Source: Pseudoxanthomonas mexicana (GTDB lineage Bacteria; Pseudomonadota; Gammaproteobacteria; Xanthomonadales; Xanthomonadaceae). Taken from it: 60,432 bases of DNA. The notes under the pieces are model-generated. The model was not told the DNA's origin. It saw nothing but the letters and a program-made list of their open reading frames with translations, and searched no databases. Within the stretch, counting starts at the first letter, position 1, and the number at the start of each line of letters is the position of its first letter. This document shows positions 28,351-35,763 of this stretch, piece after piece. The stretch spans positions 1 through 60,432 of the forward strand of contig NZ_LSIF01000042.1 in the NCBI RefSeq assembly GCF_001556105.1. The letters run 5' to 3'. The translations under genes were made by a program, and so were the position numbers.

Positions 28351-29471
28351 CGCTTCCCGTACTTGTCCGTCAGCCGCTTGTTCAATGCCTTGTTCTGCAC
28401 CTTGGCGCTGGATTTTTCGGCGAGGCGGCTGGCGAGCTTGTCGGCCGCCGCGGCGACTTCGTCGCGCAGCTTGAGGTAGTTGAGGAAGCGGCCCTCGTCC
28501 AGGTCCTCGCGCTCGATCGCCGCGCGCACCGCGCAGCCCGGCTCGCGGTCGTGCGAGCAGTCGCGGAACTTGCACTGCTCGGCCAGCGCTTCGATGTCGG
28601 CGAAACCGCCGTCGGCCAGGTCTTCCTCGCCGGTCGGCTTCAGCTCGCGCATGCCCGGCGTGTCGATCAGGCAGGCGCCCGCCGGCAGCGGGATCAGCGC
28701 GCGGAACGTCGTGGTGTGGCGGCCGCGCGAATCGCTTTCGCGCACCTCACCGGTCTTCATGCGCTCGTCGCCGAGCAGGGTGTTGGTCAGCGTCGACTTG
28801 CCCGCGCCCGACGATCCCACCAGCACGACGGTATGACCGGGCTCCAGCCATGGCGCGAGTTGCGCCACGCTGGCCGCGTCCTTTGCGTTGACGGTGAACA
28901 CCGGCACGCCCTGCGCGGTGAGATCGGCCAGCACCTCGACCGCGTCGTCGGCGTACTCGGTGCGGTCGGCCTTGGTCAGCACCACCACCGGCTGCGCGCC
29001 ACCACCGCCGACCAGCAGCAGGTAGCGCTCGATGCGGCGCGGATTGAAGTCGGCATCCAGCCCACAGACGATGAACACCGTATCGATGTTCGCCGCGATC
29101 ACCTGCTGGTGGTAATGCTCGCCGGCCGCACCGCGCTTGATGCCGGTGTGGCGCGGCAGCAGCGCGACGATGCGCGGGCGCTTCGACGCCGCGTCTTCCA
29201 GCAGCACCCAGTCGCCGACGGCGGGACGCTCGTGCGCGGGGAAGCGCGGGCGCTGCCACTCCGGCAGCGACTCGGCCTTCACCCCCACGCCGGGCGCATC
29301 GGCCACCACATAACCGGAGCGGTGCTGCTCGCTGACCCGCGCCGGGGTGGCGGTCGGGTGCGCGGCCATCGCCTCGCGCCACACGGGGTCCGTCGGCTCG
29401 CCCGTATACGGCCAGCCGATGGCGCGCAGAAGGGTGGCATCGGACACGCGGGAAGCAGGGGTTTCAGGCAT
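28347..29471 (-). CDS. rsgA: Ribosome small-subunit GTPase RsgA (YjeQ)
   Basis: A circularly permuted GTPase that helps late maturation of the 30S subunit. Numbering from the upstream ATG at 29480 (377 residues): an N-terminal OB region, then G4 TKAD at 169-172 before G1 GSSGAGKST at 222-230, G2 around RHTTTFR 254-260, and G3 DTPGM at 273-277. The zinc site is C303, C308, H310 and C316. A basic C-terminal tail follows. ATG 29471 is given here as the start, but no Shine-Dalgarno is visible at either ATG. A TAGAAT box lies seven bases before 29471, so a leaderless message is possible. Function is certain by motif order. Confidence 0.95.
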   Translation of the reverse strand: MPETPASRVSDATLLRAIGWPYTGEPTDPVWREAMAAHPTATPARVSEQHRSGYVVADAPGVGVKAESLPEWQRPRFPAHERPAVGDWVLLEDAASKRPRIVALLPRHTGIKRGAAGEHYHQQVIAANIDTVFIVCGLDADFNPRRIERYLLLVGGGGAQPVVVLTKADRTEYADDAVEVLADLTAQGVPVFTVNAKDAASVAQLAPWLEPGHTVVLVGSSGAGKSTLTNTLLGDERMKTGEVRESDSRGRHTTTFRALIPLPAGACLIDTPGMRELKPTGEEDLADGGFADIEALAEQCKFRDCSHDREPGCAVRAAIEREDLDEGRFLNYLKLRDEVAAAADKLASRLAEKSSAKVQNKALNKRLTDKYGKR

Positions 29472-29573
29472 GGCGCGCATTCTAGACGGGGCGTGAAGGG
29501 CGCGGGGCCGGGCAGGCTAAATATCCGTTAAGCTGGCCCTCCTCTCACTTCCAGCCCTCCTGCGGTCGCCGCC

Positions 29574-30854
29574 ATGTCCACCCCGCCCGTCAAACCGCTC
29601 GCCACGCGCGAACGCCTGTCCGAAGTCCGCTACGAGATCCGGGGCGAACTGGCACGGCGAGCCAGGGAGCTGGAAGCGCAGGGGCAGAAGCTGATCAAGC
29701 TCAACATCGGCAATCCGGGCGCGTTCGGTTTCCGTGCACCGGAGCACCTGCAGCGCGCGATCGCCGACGACATGGGCCGCACCGATCCGTACACGCACCA
29801 GCAGGGCCTGCCCTCGGCGCGCGACGCGATCGCCGCGGCATACGCCAAGCGCGGCACGCCGGACGCGCATCCGGACCGCGTGTTCGTCGGCAACGGCGTG
29901 TCGGAACTGATCGACCTCTCGCTGCGGGCGCTGCTCAACCCCGGCGACGAAGTGCTGGTGCCGTCGCCCGACTACCCGCTGTGGTCGGCCGCCACCATCC
30001 TCAACGACGGACGCCCGGTGTATTACCGCTGCGATCCGGAGAACGATTTCCTGCCCGATCCGAACGAGATCGAGCAACTGGTCAGCTCGCGCACCCGCGC
30101 CATCGTGCTGATCAACCCGAACAACCCGACCGGCGCGACCTATCCGCGCGAGCTGCTGGAGCGCATCGTCGCCATCGCGGCGAAGCACCGCCTGCTGCTG
30201 ATGGTCGACGAGATCTACGACCAGGTGCTGTACGACGGCGCGCCCTTCGTGCCCGTCGCGCCGCTGGCCGGCGACGTGCCGTGCATCACCTTCAGCGGCC
30301 TGAGCAAGGTGCACCGCGCCTGCGGCTGGCGCGTGGGCTGGGGCGTGGTGTCCGGCCACGGCGACGTGGTGCGCGACTTCCTGCACGCGATGGACCTGCT
30401 CAGCGCGCTGCGCCTGTGCGCCAACGTACCGGGCCAGTACGCGATCGATGCGGCGGTCAACGGCCCCGACACGATCAGCGCGCTGTGCGCACCGGGCGGC
30501 CGCCTGTACGAGACCCGCCGCGCGGTGATCGAGGCCTGCGAGGCGAGTGCGCACCTGGACCTGGTGAACCCGGCCGGCGCGCTGTACGCGTTCCCGGCGG
30601 TGGTTGGGGATGCGGCGAAGACCTTCGACGACCACGCGTTCGCGCTGGAACTGATGGAAACCGAAGGCGTGCTGGTCGTGCCGGGCTCCAGCTTCAACGT
30701 GCCCTACCGCCACCACTTCCGCGTCACCCTGCTGCCGGAAGCGGACACGATGCGCGAAGTCTTCGCCCGCATCGACCGCGCCCTGTCGCGCCGCGCCGAG
30801 GCCGCCACCAAGGTCGTGCCGATCAAGGGCAAGCCGCGGCCGGCGGCGGCATAG
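29574..30854 (+). CDS. alaA: Pyridoxal-phosphate aminotransferase, AlaA-like
   Basis: A 426-residue fold-type I aminotransferase. It resembles AlaA, which makes alanine from pyruvate with glutamate as donor. Motifs: LNIGNPGAFGF near the N-terminus, YTHQQGLPSARDAIA, INPNNPTGATYP, VDEIYDQVLYDG, and the PLP-lysine segment TFSGLSKVHRACGWRVGW (about 242-259), with the arginine of FRVTLLP near the C-terminus. It carries a basic C-terminal tail beyond the catalytic fold. The gene is monocistronic, divergent from rsgA, and followed by a dispersed palindromic repeat. Confidence 0.9.
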   Translation: MSTPPVKPLATRERLSEVRYEIRGELARRARELEAQGQKLIKLNIGNPGAFGFRAPEHLQRAIADDMGRTDPYTHQQGLPSARDAIAAAYAKRGTPDAHPDRVFVGNGVSELIDLSLRALLNPGDEVLVPSPDYPLWSAATILNDGRPVYYRCDPENDFLPDPNEIEQLVSSRTRAIVLINPNNPTGATYPRELLERIVAIAAKHRLLLMVDEIYDQVLYDGAPFVPVAPLAGDVPCITFSGLSKVHRACGWRVGWGVVSGHGDVVRDFLHAMDLLSALRLCANVPGQYAIDAAVNGPDTISALCAPGGRLYETRRAVIEACEASAHLDLVNPAGALYAFPAVVGDAAKTFDDHAFALELMETEGVLVVPGSSFNVPYRHHFRVTLLPEADTMREVFARIDRALSRRAEAATKVVPIKGKPRPAAA

Positions 30855-30860
30855 GCTTCC

Positions 30861-30906
30861 GCCCCCTCTCCACCGCTTGCGGGGGAGAGGGATGGGGTGA
30901 GGGGGC
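30861..30906. repeat. Dispersed palindromic repeat, CCCCTCTCC...GGAGAGGG family
   Basis: Arms CCCCCTCTCC and GGGGGAGAGG around a short GC-rich loop, followed by GATGGGGTGAGGGGG. Nearly the same unit recurs at 34243-34289, and related units occur at 34136-34200, 31600-31620 and 5978-6005. It is probably a common intergenic element of this genome. Confidence 0.75.
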
Positions 30907-30951
30907 TTTGGCGGTGTTCGCGGCCAACGGCTTTCGGCGCATCATGCGCCC

Positions 30952-31599
30952 ATGACGACGACCTCCACTCTGCACACCACCGCCCTCACCACCGAGCTGC
31001 GTTACCTCGCGCTCGGCGATTCCTACACCATCGGCGAATCGGTGGATGAAGCGGGTCGCTGGCCGATGCAGCTGGCGCTGCTGCTACGGCGCGAGGGTGT
31101 CCTGCTCGGTGATCCGCGCATCATCGCCACCACCGGCTGGACCACCGACGAACTCGACGCCGCCATCACCGCCGCCGAGCCGCTGGGCGAACACGATTTC
31201 GTCAGCCTGCTGATCGGCGTCAATAACCAGTACCGCGGCCGCGACGTGGCGGAATACCGCACGCAGTTCGCCACGCTGCTGTGGCGCGCGACCGGCTTCG
31301 CCCGCAACCGCCCGGACCGCGTGCTGGTGCTGTCGATCCCCGACTGGGGCGTCACCCCGTTCGCTGCGCAATCGGATCGCGATGTCGCGCAGATCGCGCG
31401 CGAACTGGATGCCTACAACCTCGCCGCGCGCGAGGTCTGCGCGCAACGCGGCGTCGCCTTCGTCGACATCACCGCGGTCACCCGCGCGCGCGGCGCGGAA
31501 CCGGCGATGCTCGCCGACGATGGACTGCATCCGTCAGCCGCGATGTACACCGAATGGACGCGGCTGGCGTTTCCGGTCGCGCATCATCTGCTCGCCTGA
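30952..31599 (+). CDS. SGNH/GDSL-family hydrolase
   Basis: A 215-residue cytoplasmic-looking SGNH hydrolase, no signal peptide. Block I is LALGDSYTIG with the catalytic serine, block III is the LLIGVNNQYRG segment (Asn), and block V is DDGLHPS with the Asp/His pair. Such enzymes hydrolyse esters or thioesters; the substrate is unknown. ATG 30952 overlaps no neighbour; an alternative start further in would lose little. It lies downstream of a dispersed repeat, so read-through from alaA is doubtful. Confidence 0.9.
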   Translation: MTTTSTLHTTALTTELRYLALGDSYTIGESVDEAGRWPMQLALLLRREGVLLGDPRIIATTGWTTDELDAAITAAEPLGEHDFVSLLIGVNNQYRGRDVAEYRTQFATLLWRATGFARNRPDRVLVLSIPDWGVTPFAAQSDRDVAQIARELDAYNLAAREVCAQRGVAFVDITAVTRARGAEPAMLADDGLHPSAAMYTEWTRLAFPVAHHLLA

Positions 31600-31622
31600 G
31601 CCCCTCTCCCGCCGGGAGAAGG
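31600..31622. repeat. Short degenerate copy of the CCCTCTCC/GGAGAGGG repeat
   Basis: CCCCTCTCCCGCCGGGAGAAGG lies between convergent stops at 31599 and 31626. The arms CTCTCCCG and CGGGAGA pair. It could help terminate transcription, though no T-tract follows. Confidence 0.45.
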
Positions 31623-31625
31623 ACC

Positions 31626-32438
31626 TCACGCCGTCACTATCGCCGCATCCCCGACGGGGTCCGATTCCGGCACCACCGTGCGATAGCCCTGCGCATCCAG
31701 CCATGCCAGCAGCTGCGCCAGGATCGCCACGTTGTGCCCATGCGCCGCGCCTTCATGCAGCAGCACGATGGCACCGGGATCGATGTCGCGGGTGATGCGC
31801 GCCAGCACCTGGCCCGGCTGGCAGTCGACGCCGTCGAAGCCGCGCGCGCTCCATGCCACGCGGGCCAGCGCGTGCCGCTTCAGCGACAGGCCCACGAACG
31901 GATTGGTCATGCCGACCACGCTGCGGTACCAGCGCGGCGTATCGCCGGTGATGGCGGTCAGGATGGACTGGTTGCGGCCGATCTCGTCTTCCAGCGCGCC
32001 CGGACCCAAGCGCCAGAACCGCGTGTCCGGGTGGCTCGCACTGTGGTTGCCGATGCCGTGTCCACGGTCGCGGATGGCCTGCACCACGTCCGGCTGCGCC
32101 ATGGCGCGTTCGCCGACCAGGAAGAACGTCGCCTTCGCGCCATGCCGGTCCAGCAGGTCCAGCATCGCGCCGGTGTCGGCCGACGGGCCGTCGTCGATGG
32201 TCAGCCACACCACGCGCTCGTCGGTGGGCAGTCGCGACAATGCGGGGCAGAACAGGGTGGCCCGCGGATACAGCGTGGCCCAGACCACCAGCAGGTGGGT
32301 GGCCATCATCGCCGACAGTCCGACCGCCCAGCCGTAACGCCACCACAGCCACGCCACGCCTACTTGCGACAGCGCTAGCAGGCCCAATATCAGTCCGGGA
32401 CGGCGCGGCGGACGATGCAGTGTTCCTGTCGTGCTCAT
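31626..32438 (-). CDS. Membrane-anchored polysaccharide deacetylase (CE4/NodB family)
   Basis: A 270-residue protein with two N-terminal hydrophobic helices (about 15-50), then a NodB-homology domain. Motif 1 is WLTIDDGPS with the catalytic and metal aspartates, motif 2 is GNHSASHPD with the metal histidines, and motif 3 lies around WYRSVVGMTNP. CE4 enzymes remove N- or O-acetyl groups from chitooligosaccharides, peptidoglycan or exopolysaccharide; the substrate is not set by sequence. ATG 32438 follows a GGGG ribosome site; the ATG at 32453 lacks one. It converges on the SGNH hydrolase gene. The frame is open far upstream but that is antisense to the next gene. Confidence 0.9.
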   Translation of the reverse strand: MSTTGTLHRPPRRPGLILGLLALSQVGVAWLWWRYGWAVGLSAMMATHLLVVWATLYPRATLFCPALSRLPTDERVVWLTIDDGPSADTGAMLDLLDRHGAKATFFLVGERAMAQPDVVQAIRDRGHGIGNHSASHPDTRFWRLGPGALEDEIGRNQSILTAITGDTPRWYRSVVGMTNPFVGLSLKRHALARVAWSARGFDGVDCQPGQVLARITRDIDPGAIVLLHEGAAHGHNVAILAQLLAWLDAQGYRTVVPESDPVGDAAIVTA

Positions 32439-32504
32439 GCCCCATGATGCCATGGGGCGTAAAATCCCCCTCTGCCTGTCCTTCACGCTTACCGGTGCTC
32501 GTCC

Positions 32505-33434
32505 ATGTCCCTTGATCCCGCCCTGCGCTCGCGCATCGAATCCCTCCTGCAGTCCAACCGCGTGGTGCTCTTCATGAAGGGCCAGCCGACCATGCCGCAG
32601 TGCGGCTTCTCGGCGAAGGCGGTGGGCGCACTGTCGGCGCTGGGCGTGGACTACGCGCACGTCAACGTGCTGGCCGACCAGGAGATCCGCGAAGGCATCA
32701 AGGCCTACGGCGACTGGCCGACCATCCCGCAGCTGTACATCGACGGCGAACTGGTCGGCGGCAGCGACATCATCGAGCAGATGACCAACTCCGGCGAACT
32801 GGCCACCGTGCTGGGCCTGCAGGCCCCCGACCGCTCGCCGCCGGCGATCACCATCACCGCGGCCGCGGCCGAGATGCTGCAGAACGCCGTGGCCGACGCC
32901 GGCCCGGGCGCGTCGCTGGCGCTGTCGATCAACGCGCAGTTCCAGCCCAACTTCCAGCTGGCGCAGTTCGACGCCAACGCGATTGCCGCCGAATCCAGCG
33001 GCGTGCGCGTGCAGTTCGACCTGGCCAGCGCGCGCCGCGCGGACGGCATCACCATCGACTGGGTGGACGATATCCGCGGCAAGGGCCTGGCCATCGACAA
33101 CCCCAACGCGCCGAAGACGGTGCAGGCGCTGTCGCCGATCGACGCGGACGCGAAGGCGCGCGCCGGCGAGATGCTGATCATCGACGTGCGCCCGGCCGAC
33201 GAGCGCGCCATCGCCTCGGTGAAGCTGCCCTTCAAGACCTTCGACGGCAACGGCCGTGCCGAACTGGAAGCGCTGCCGAAGGACACCGCGCTCGCGTTCC
33301 TCTGCCACCGCGGCGGCCGCAGCCAGCAGGCCGCGGAAGAGTTCCGCGCGCTCGGCTTCTCCAACGTGCACAACATCACCGGCGGCATCGACGCCTGGGC
33401 CGACGACGTGGACGGCACGGTCAGCAAGTACTGA
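32505..33434 (+). CDS. grxD: Grx4-type monothiol glutaredoxin fused to a HesB-like and a rhodanese domain
   Basis: A 309-residue, three-domain protein. Residues 1-105 are a monothiol glutaredoxin with CGFS at 33-36, WPTIPQLYIDGELVGG and GGSDI, the type that binds [2Fe-2S] clusters with glutathione. Residues 113-205 look like an A-type carrier (HesB/IscA) fold, but contain no cysteine, so the cluster ligands are missing. Residues 215-309 are a rhodanese domain with active-site Cys267 in CHRGGRS. Single-domain GrxD proteins are near 115 residues; the long form is seen in xanthomonads. I infer a role in iron-sulfur delivery or sulfur trafficking. It ends in a perfect terminator. Confidence 0.92.
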   Translation: MSLDPALRSRIESLLQSNRVVLFMKGQPTMPQCGFSAKAVGALSALGVDYAHVNVLADQEIREGIKAYGDWPTIPQLYIDGELVGGSDIIEQMTNSGELATVLGLQAPDRSPPAITITAAAAEMLQNAVADAGPGASLALSINAQFQPNFQLAQFDANAIAAESSGVRVQFDLASARRADGITIDWVDDIRGKGLAIDNPNAPKTVQALSPIDADAKARAGEMLIIDVRPADERAIASVKLPFKTFDGNGRAELEALPKDTALAFLCHRGGRSQQAAEEFRALGFSNVHNITGGIDAWADDVDGTVSKY

Positions 33435-33456
33435 TCTGCCGCACCACCGGCGATCC

Positions 33457-33489
33457 AAAGAAAGCGGGCTTCGGCCCGCTTTCTTTTTT
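33457..33489 (+). terminator. Intrinsic terminator of the Grx4 fusion gene
   Basis: AAAGAAAGCGGGC at 33457-33469, a TTCG tetraloop, then GCCCGCTTTCTTT at 33474-33486 and more T. A perfect 13-bp stem with UUCG loop and T-run. Confidence 0.9.
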
Positions 33490-33496
33490 GCCCGCG

Positions 33497-33616
33497 ACGT
33501 AGGTCGGGCCCTGGCCCGCCGTGGCGGGGTATCGGATCGCATCGAAAGGGATCGACTCCGCGACGCATCGCGGTCGTGAGGCATGGCGATGGTGGGCCGA
33601 GGCCCACCCTACGACG
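33497..33616. repeat. Composite REP element, copy 1
   Basis: Two palindromes, GGTCGGGCCCTGGCCCGCC (about 33502-33520) and GGTGGGCCGAGGCCCACC (about 33591-33608), each flanked by CGTAGG or CCTACG. The same pair occurs in reverse orientation at 44945-45022. Such paired GGGCC-type palindromes are widespread in xanthomonad intergenic DNA. Confidence 0.7.
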
Positions 33617-33670
33617 ACGGACCCGCCATGCCGGTGTCGAGGGCGTCTGGCGTCGAGGACGGCGCGCAGG

Positions 33671-34090
33671 CCTCCGCGTTGTGGGCCCGACGTGTCAGGG
33701 TCGGAATGCGAGATTCCGCGTCCGTCACTCGGTGTGACGGGTTCACGGGGCGGCGTTCCGGGCTCCGAACGCGATGTTCCGCGCTCTGGACTCGACGTAC
33801 CGCGCTCGATACGCGACACGTCGCGTTCCGAACGCGGCTCTCGGGGTTGCCGAACCCGGTGCACCGGGTTCGATGTGCCGCATGCGGCGTTCCGAAGGCG
33901 GCACATGGCGCTAGCGGCGTGGCATCTGGTGTTCCGGACGCGACGCTCCGCGTTCCGAACGCGGCGTGCGGGCTGCCGAACCTCGTTTTCCGGGTTCGGG
34001 CGGCCGCGTTCCGGGTTCTGGACCCGGCGCATGGCGTCCGCGACATGACACTTGGCGTTCCGGACGCGACGCGTGGCGGTTGCTGTGTGG
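33671..34090. repeat. Degenerate 21-bp tandem repeat array, about 20 units
   Basis: Read in 21-base rows from 33671, twenty consecutive units align without a gap to 34090; a weaker unit may precede at 33650. The best-conserved core is (G/C)TTCCGAACGCG, seen almost intact at 33825, 33951 and, with small changes, in most rows (for example CTCCGAACGCG in the row at 33755, TTCCGGACGCG in those at 33923 and 34049). There are no spacers, so it is not a CRISPR array. Because 21 is a multiple of three, several frames on both strands stay open and read as heptapeptides such as VPNAACG (plus) or RRVRNAE (minus). No ribosome site or plausible protein supports them. Function unknown. Confidence 0.85.
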
Positions 34091-34135
34091 CGAACGCGGC
34101 ATATTTCCGGGCACTGCGCATCGAAGGACGCCGTT

Positions 34136-34200
34136 TCCCCCTCACCTGCCCCCGCTCACGCGCGGGCATCCTCTCCCCCACGCGTGGGGGAGAGGGGGCC
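34136..34200. repeat. Dispersed palindromic repeat, variant copy
   Basis: TCCCCCTCACCTGCCCC, then CGCGCGGGC, then CTCTCCCCCACGCGTGGGGGAGAG, a 24-base perfect palindrome-like stem at about 34171-34194. It is a reverse-oriented relative of the unit at 34243. Confidence 0.7.
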
Positions 34201-34242
34201 GGTGCCTACAGGGAGTGGATACCTCCGAACGAATCAGAGATC

Positions 34243-34289
34243 CGCCCCCTCTCCCCCGCCTGCGGGGGAGAGGGTTGGGGTGAGGGGGT
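34243..34289. repeat. Dispersed palindromic repeat, second copy of the 30861 unit
   Basis: CCCCCTCTCCCCC and GGGGGAGAGGG around CGCCTGC, followed by TTGGGGTGAGGGGG. It is almost identical to 30861-30906 and abuts the DUF924 stop codon. Confidence 0.8.
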
Positions 34290-34828
34290 CAGCCCTTGAA
34301 GCCGCCGCTCGCCAGGTAGTCGCGCTCTTCCTGCGTGGAGAGACGACCCATTGCGTCGTTGCGATGCGGGAAGCGGCCGAAGCGGGCGATCAGGTCGTAA
34401 TGCAGCTGCGCGTACTTGAGGTACTCGTCGTTGCCGGTGGCGCGGAACAGGTCGAGCGAGCGCTGCTGGTCGGCCAGCGCCTCGGAGTGCTCGTACGGCA
34501 TGTAGAAGAAGATCTTCAGCGCCGGATCGACCTGCGCATCGAAGCCGGCCTCGATGGCGCGCTCGGCGTAGTGCCGCGCCAGGCCGTCGGTGGCGTAGGA
34601 ATGCGCGCTCTGGCGGAAGCAGTTGCGCGGGAACTGGTCCAGCAGCAGCACCAGCGCCAGCGCGCCCTCGGCATCGCCCATCCAGCCTTCCAGTTCGCGC
34701 CGCGCCGCACGGAAGTGCAGCCCACGGAAGCGCTGGTCGAAGTCGGCATCGAACGCATCGTCGTTGGCGAACCACTTCTCGTAGCCCGCGTTCTTCCAGA
34801 AGGTGATGACGTCGTTGGATTCGTTCAT
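34289..34828 (-). CDS. DUF924-family protein
   Basis: A 179-residue DUF924 protein. Typical blocks are VITFWKNAGYEKWF at the start, EGALALVLLLDQFPRNCFR, the FFYMPYEHSE segment, and FGRFPHRN near residue 155. The family has a TPR-like all-helical fold and no established function. Of two ATGs, 34828 is eight bases from GGAG and is preferred over 34834. A 27-bp segment covering this start and the first eight codons is duplicated at 35245-35271 (one mismatch), with a small unknown gene between. Confidence 0.88.
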   Translation of the reverse strand: MNESNDVITFWKNAGYEKWFANDDAFDADFDQRFRGLHFRAARRELEGWMGDAEGALALVLLLDQFPRNCFRQSAHSYATDGLARHYAERAIEAGFDAQVDPALKIFFYMPYEHSEALADQQRSLDLFRATGNDEYLKYAQLHYDLIARFGRFPHRNDAMGRLSTQEERDYLASGGFKG

Positions 34829-34829
34829 G
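34803..34829. repeat. 27-bp direct repeat, left copy (start of the DUF924 gene)
   Basis: GTGATGACGTCGTTGG followed by ATTCGTTCATG, the complement of the first codons of the DUF924 gene. It recurs at 35245-35271 with one change (T to C at base 10). Confidence 0.85.
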
Positions 34830-34900
34830 GGCATTTCTCCAGCTTTGATGACGTCGGTAGATGAAATGTATCCGACTCGGGTGCAGTGCGATGACCGATG

Positions 34901-35203
34901 CTACACAACGACGTACGTGCCATCGGAAAATTCAGCGCTGAAGGCCTCTGGTCCGACATAGTGCTCGGGAAGCAGCGAAACAGAGAAGAGATCGCCGCTG
35001 CTGAAGCGGATGTCCAACCTCACGCCATCGGAGCAGTCGACGGATTCTACGGACAAGGCAATCAGGCTGCTGAGCGGTCGAGAGGCTGCATGGCTCGAGT
35101 AGACCGCGATCGCGCAGCCAGTCAAATTCAGGCTCAAGACGTCGGCGCCCGGAGAAACCGCAAGCAGCGTCATGCCGACCAGTCGATCAAGAGGCCTACT
35201 CAT
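34901..35203 (-). CDS. Small conserved-type hypothetical protein
   Basis: A 100-residue protein from ATG 35203, alternatives at 35218 and 35173. It shows two alternating-strand halves (LVGMTLLAVSPGADVLSLNL and LIALSVESVDCSDGVRLDIRF) and the ending LLPEHYVGPEAFSAEFSDGTYVVV. This internal symmetry and the GPEAF motif resemble a group of short proteins of unknown function found near toxin-immunity and accessory loci. I cannot name a family. GC is lower than in flanking genes. It lies inside the interval bounded by the 27-bp direct repeat, so it was probably inserted or duplicated here. Confidence 0.6.
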   Translation of the reverse strand: MSRPLDRLVGMTLLAVSPGADVLSLNLTGCAIAVYSSHAASRPLSSLIALSVESVDCSDGVRLDIRFSSGDLFSVSLLPEHYVGPEAFSAEFSDGTYVVV

Positions 35204-35244
35204 GCGACTACGCTCCACGCCTGTCGGCCCACGCGACGTCGGGC

Positions 35245-35271
35245 GTGATGACGCCGTTGGATTCGTTCATG
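35245..35271. repeat. 27-bp direct repeat, right copy (truncated gene start)
   Basis: Same as 34803-34829 except one base. On the minus strand it begins an ATG at 35270 with AGGAGA upstream, giving M-N-E-S-N-G-V-I-T and a stop after about 20 codons. It reads as a truncated copy of the DUF924 gene start with its ribosome site. Confidence 0.75.
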
Positions 35272-35303
35272 CGTAGTCTCCTGTTACGAAAAGGGATCGG
35301 GCC

Positions 35304-35672
35304 TCAACCCGGAATGACATGCCCGATGCGCCACAGCACGCCGGTCGGGTCGATCAGGGTGAAGTCGCGGAGGCCCCAGGGCCGGTCATCCGCTGTGCTG
35401 AGGCGGACGGAGAACCGCTCGACGACGCCGGACGCTTCGACGTTGCGGTGCCAGTCGTCCGCGTTCTCGACCAGCAGGTGCATCACGAAATTCTCCGCGT
35501 GCTCGCGCAGGTAGAACTGCGACAGCAGGAAGGCGGTCTTGCCATGACAGACATAAGCCAGGTCGTCCGACTCCATCGTCACCTCGAAGCCGAGCGCCTG
35601 GTAGAACGCGATGGACTCGGCCAGATCGCGCGCGGGTACGAAGGCCTTCATCTCGATCGTTTCAAGATTCAT
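35304..35672 (-). CDS. VOC (glyoxalase/bleomycin-resistance) family protein
   Basis: A 122-residue single VOC domain. It opens with the strand MKAFVPARDLAESIAFYQALGFEV, has the conserved FLLSQFY and MHLLVEN-DDWHRNVE helix, and ends LRDFTLIDPTGVLWRIGHVI. It is probably a metal-binding enzyme or resistance-type protein acting as a dimer; the substrate is unknown. ATG 35672 has AGGA eight bases upstream. The upstream extension of the frame is non-conserved. Ninety-one bases separate it from the accessory DUF5131/TcmP pair. Confidence 0.88.
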   Translation of the reverse strand: MNLETIEMKAFVPARDLAESIAFYQALGFEVTMESDDLAYVCHGKTAFLLSQFYLREHAENFVMHLLVENADDWHRNVEASGVVERFSVRLSTADDRPWGLRDFTLIDPTGVLWRIGHVIPG

Positions 35673-35763
35673 TGGAACTGTCCTGTACCGTCGACGTTTA
35701 CGGGAAACGATCGCGTCAGCGTGAGTTGTACACACCAGCAAGTGATGATGTGGTGGGGCTCCC

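Larger units (their letters stand above)
33435..34288. other. Gene-free region between the Grx4 fusion gene and the DUF924 gene
   Basis: An 854-base stretch holding only repeats and signals: the terminator at 33457, composite REP at 33497-33616, the 21-bp array at 33671-34090, and two dispersed palindromic repeats at 34136-34200 and 34243-34289. Frames longer than 180 codons exist here on both strands, but their composition is repetitive and arginine-rich and I do not accept them as genes. Confidence 0.7.

Noticed and set aside
33671..34090. CRISPR array
   Set aside because: Units are contiguous and degenerate, with no spacers, leader or cas genes.
33583..34299. A 238-codon frame over the 21-bp array (and similar minus-strand frames at 33421-34032 and 33609-34181)
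   Set aside because: Open because 21 is divisible by three. No ribosome site, no domain, and several frames are open at once. Listed as a repeat rather than as a gene.
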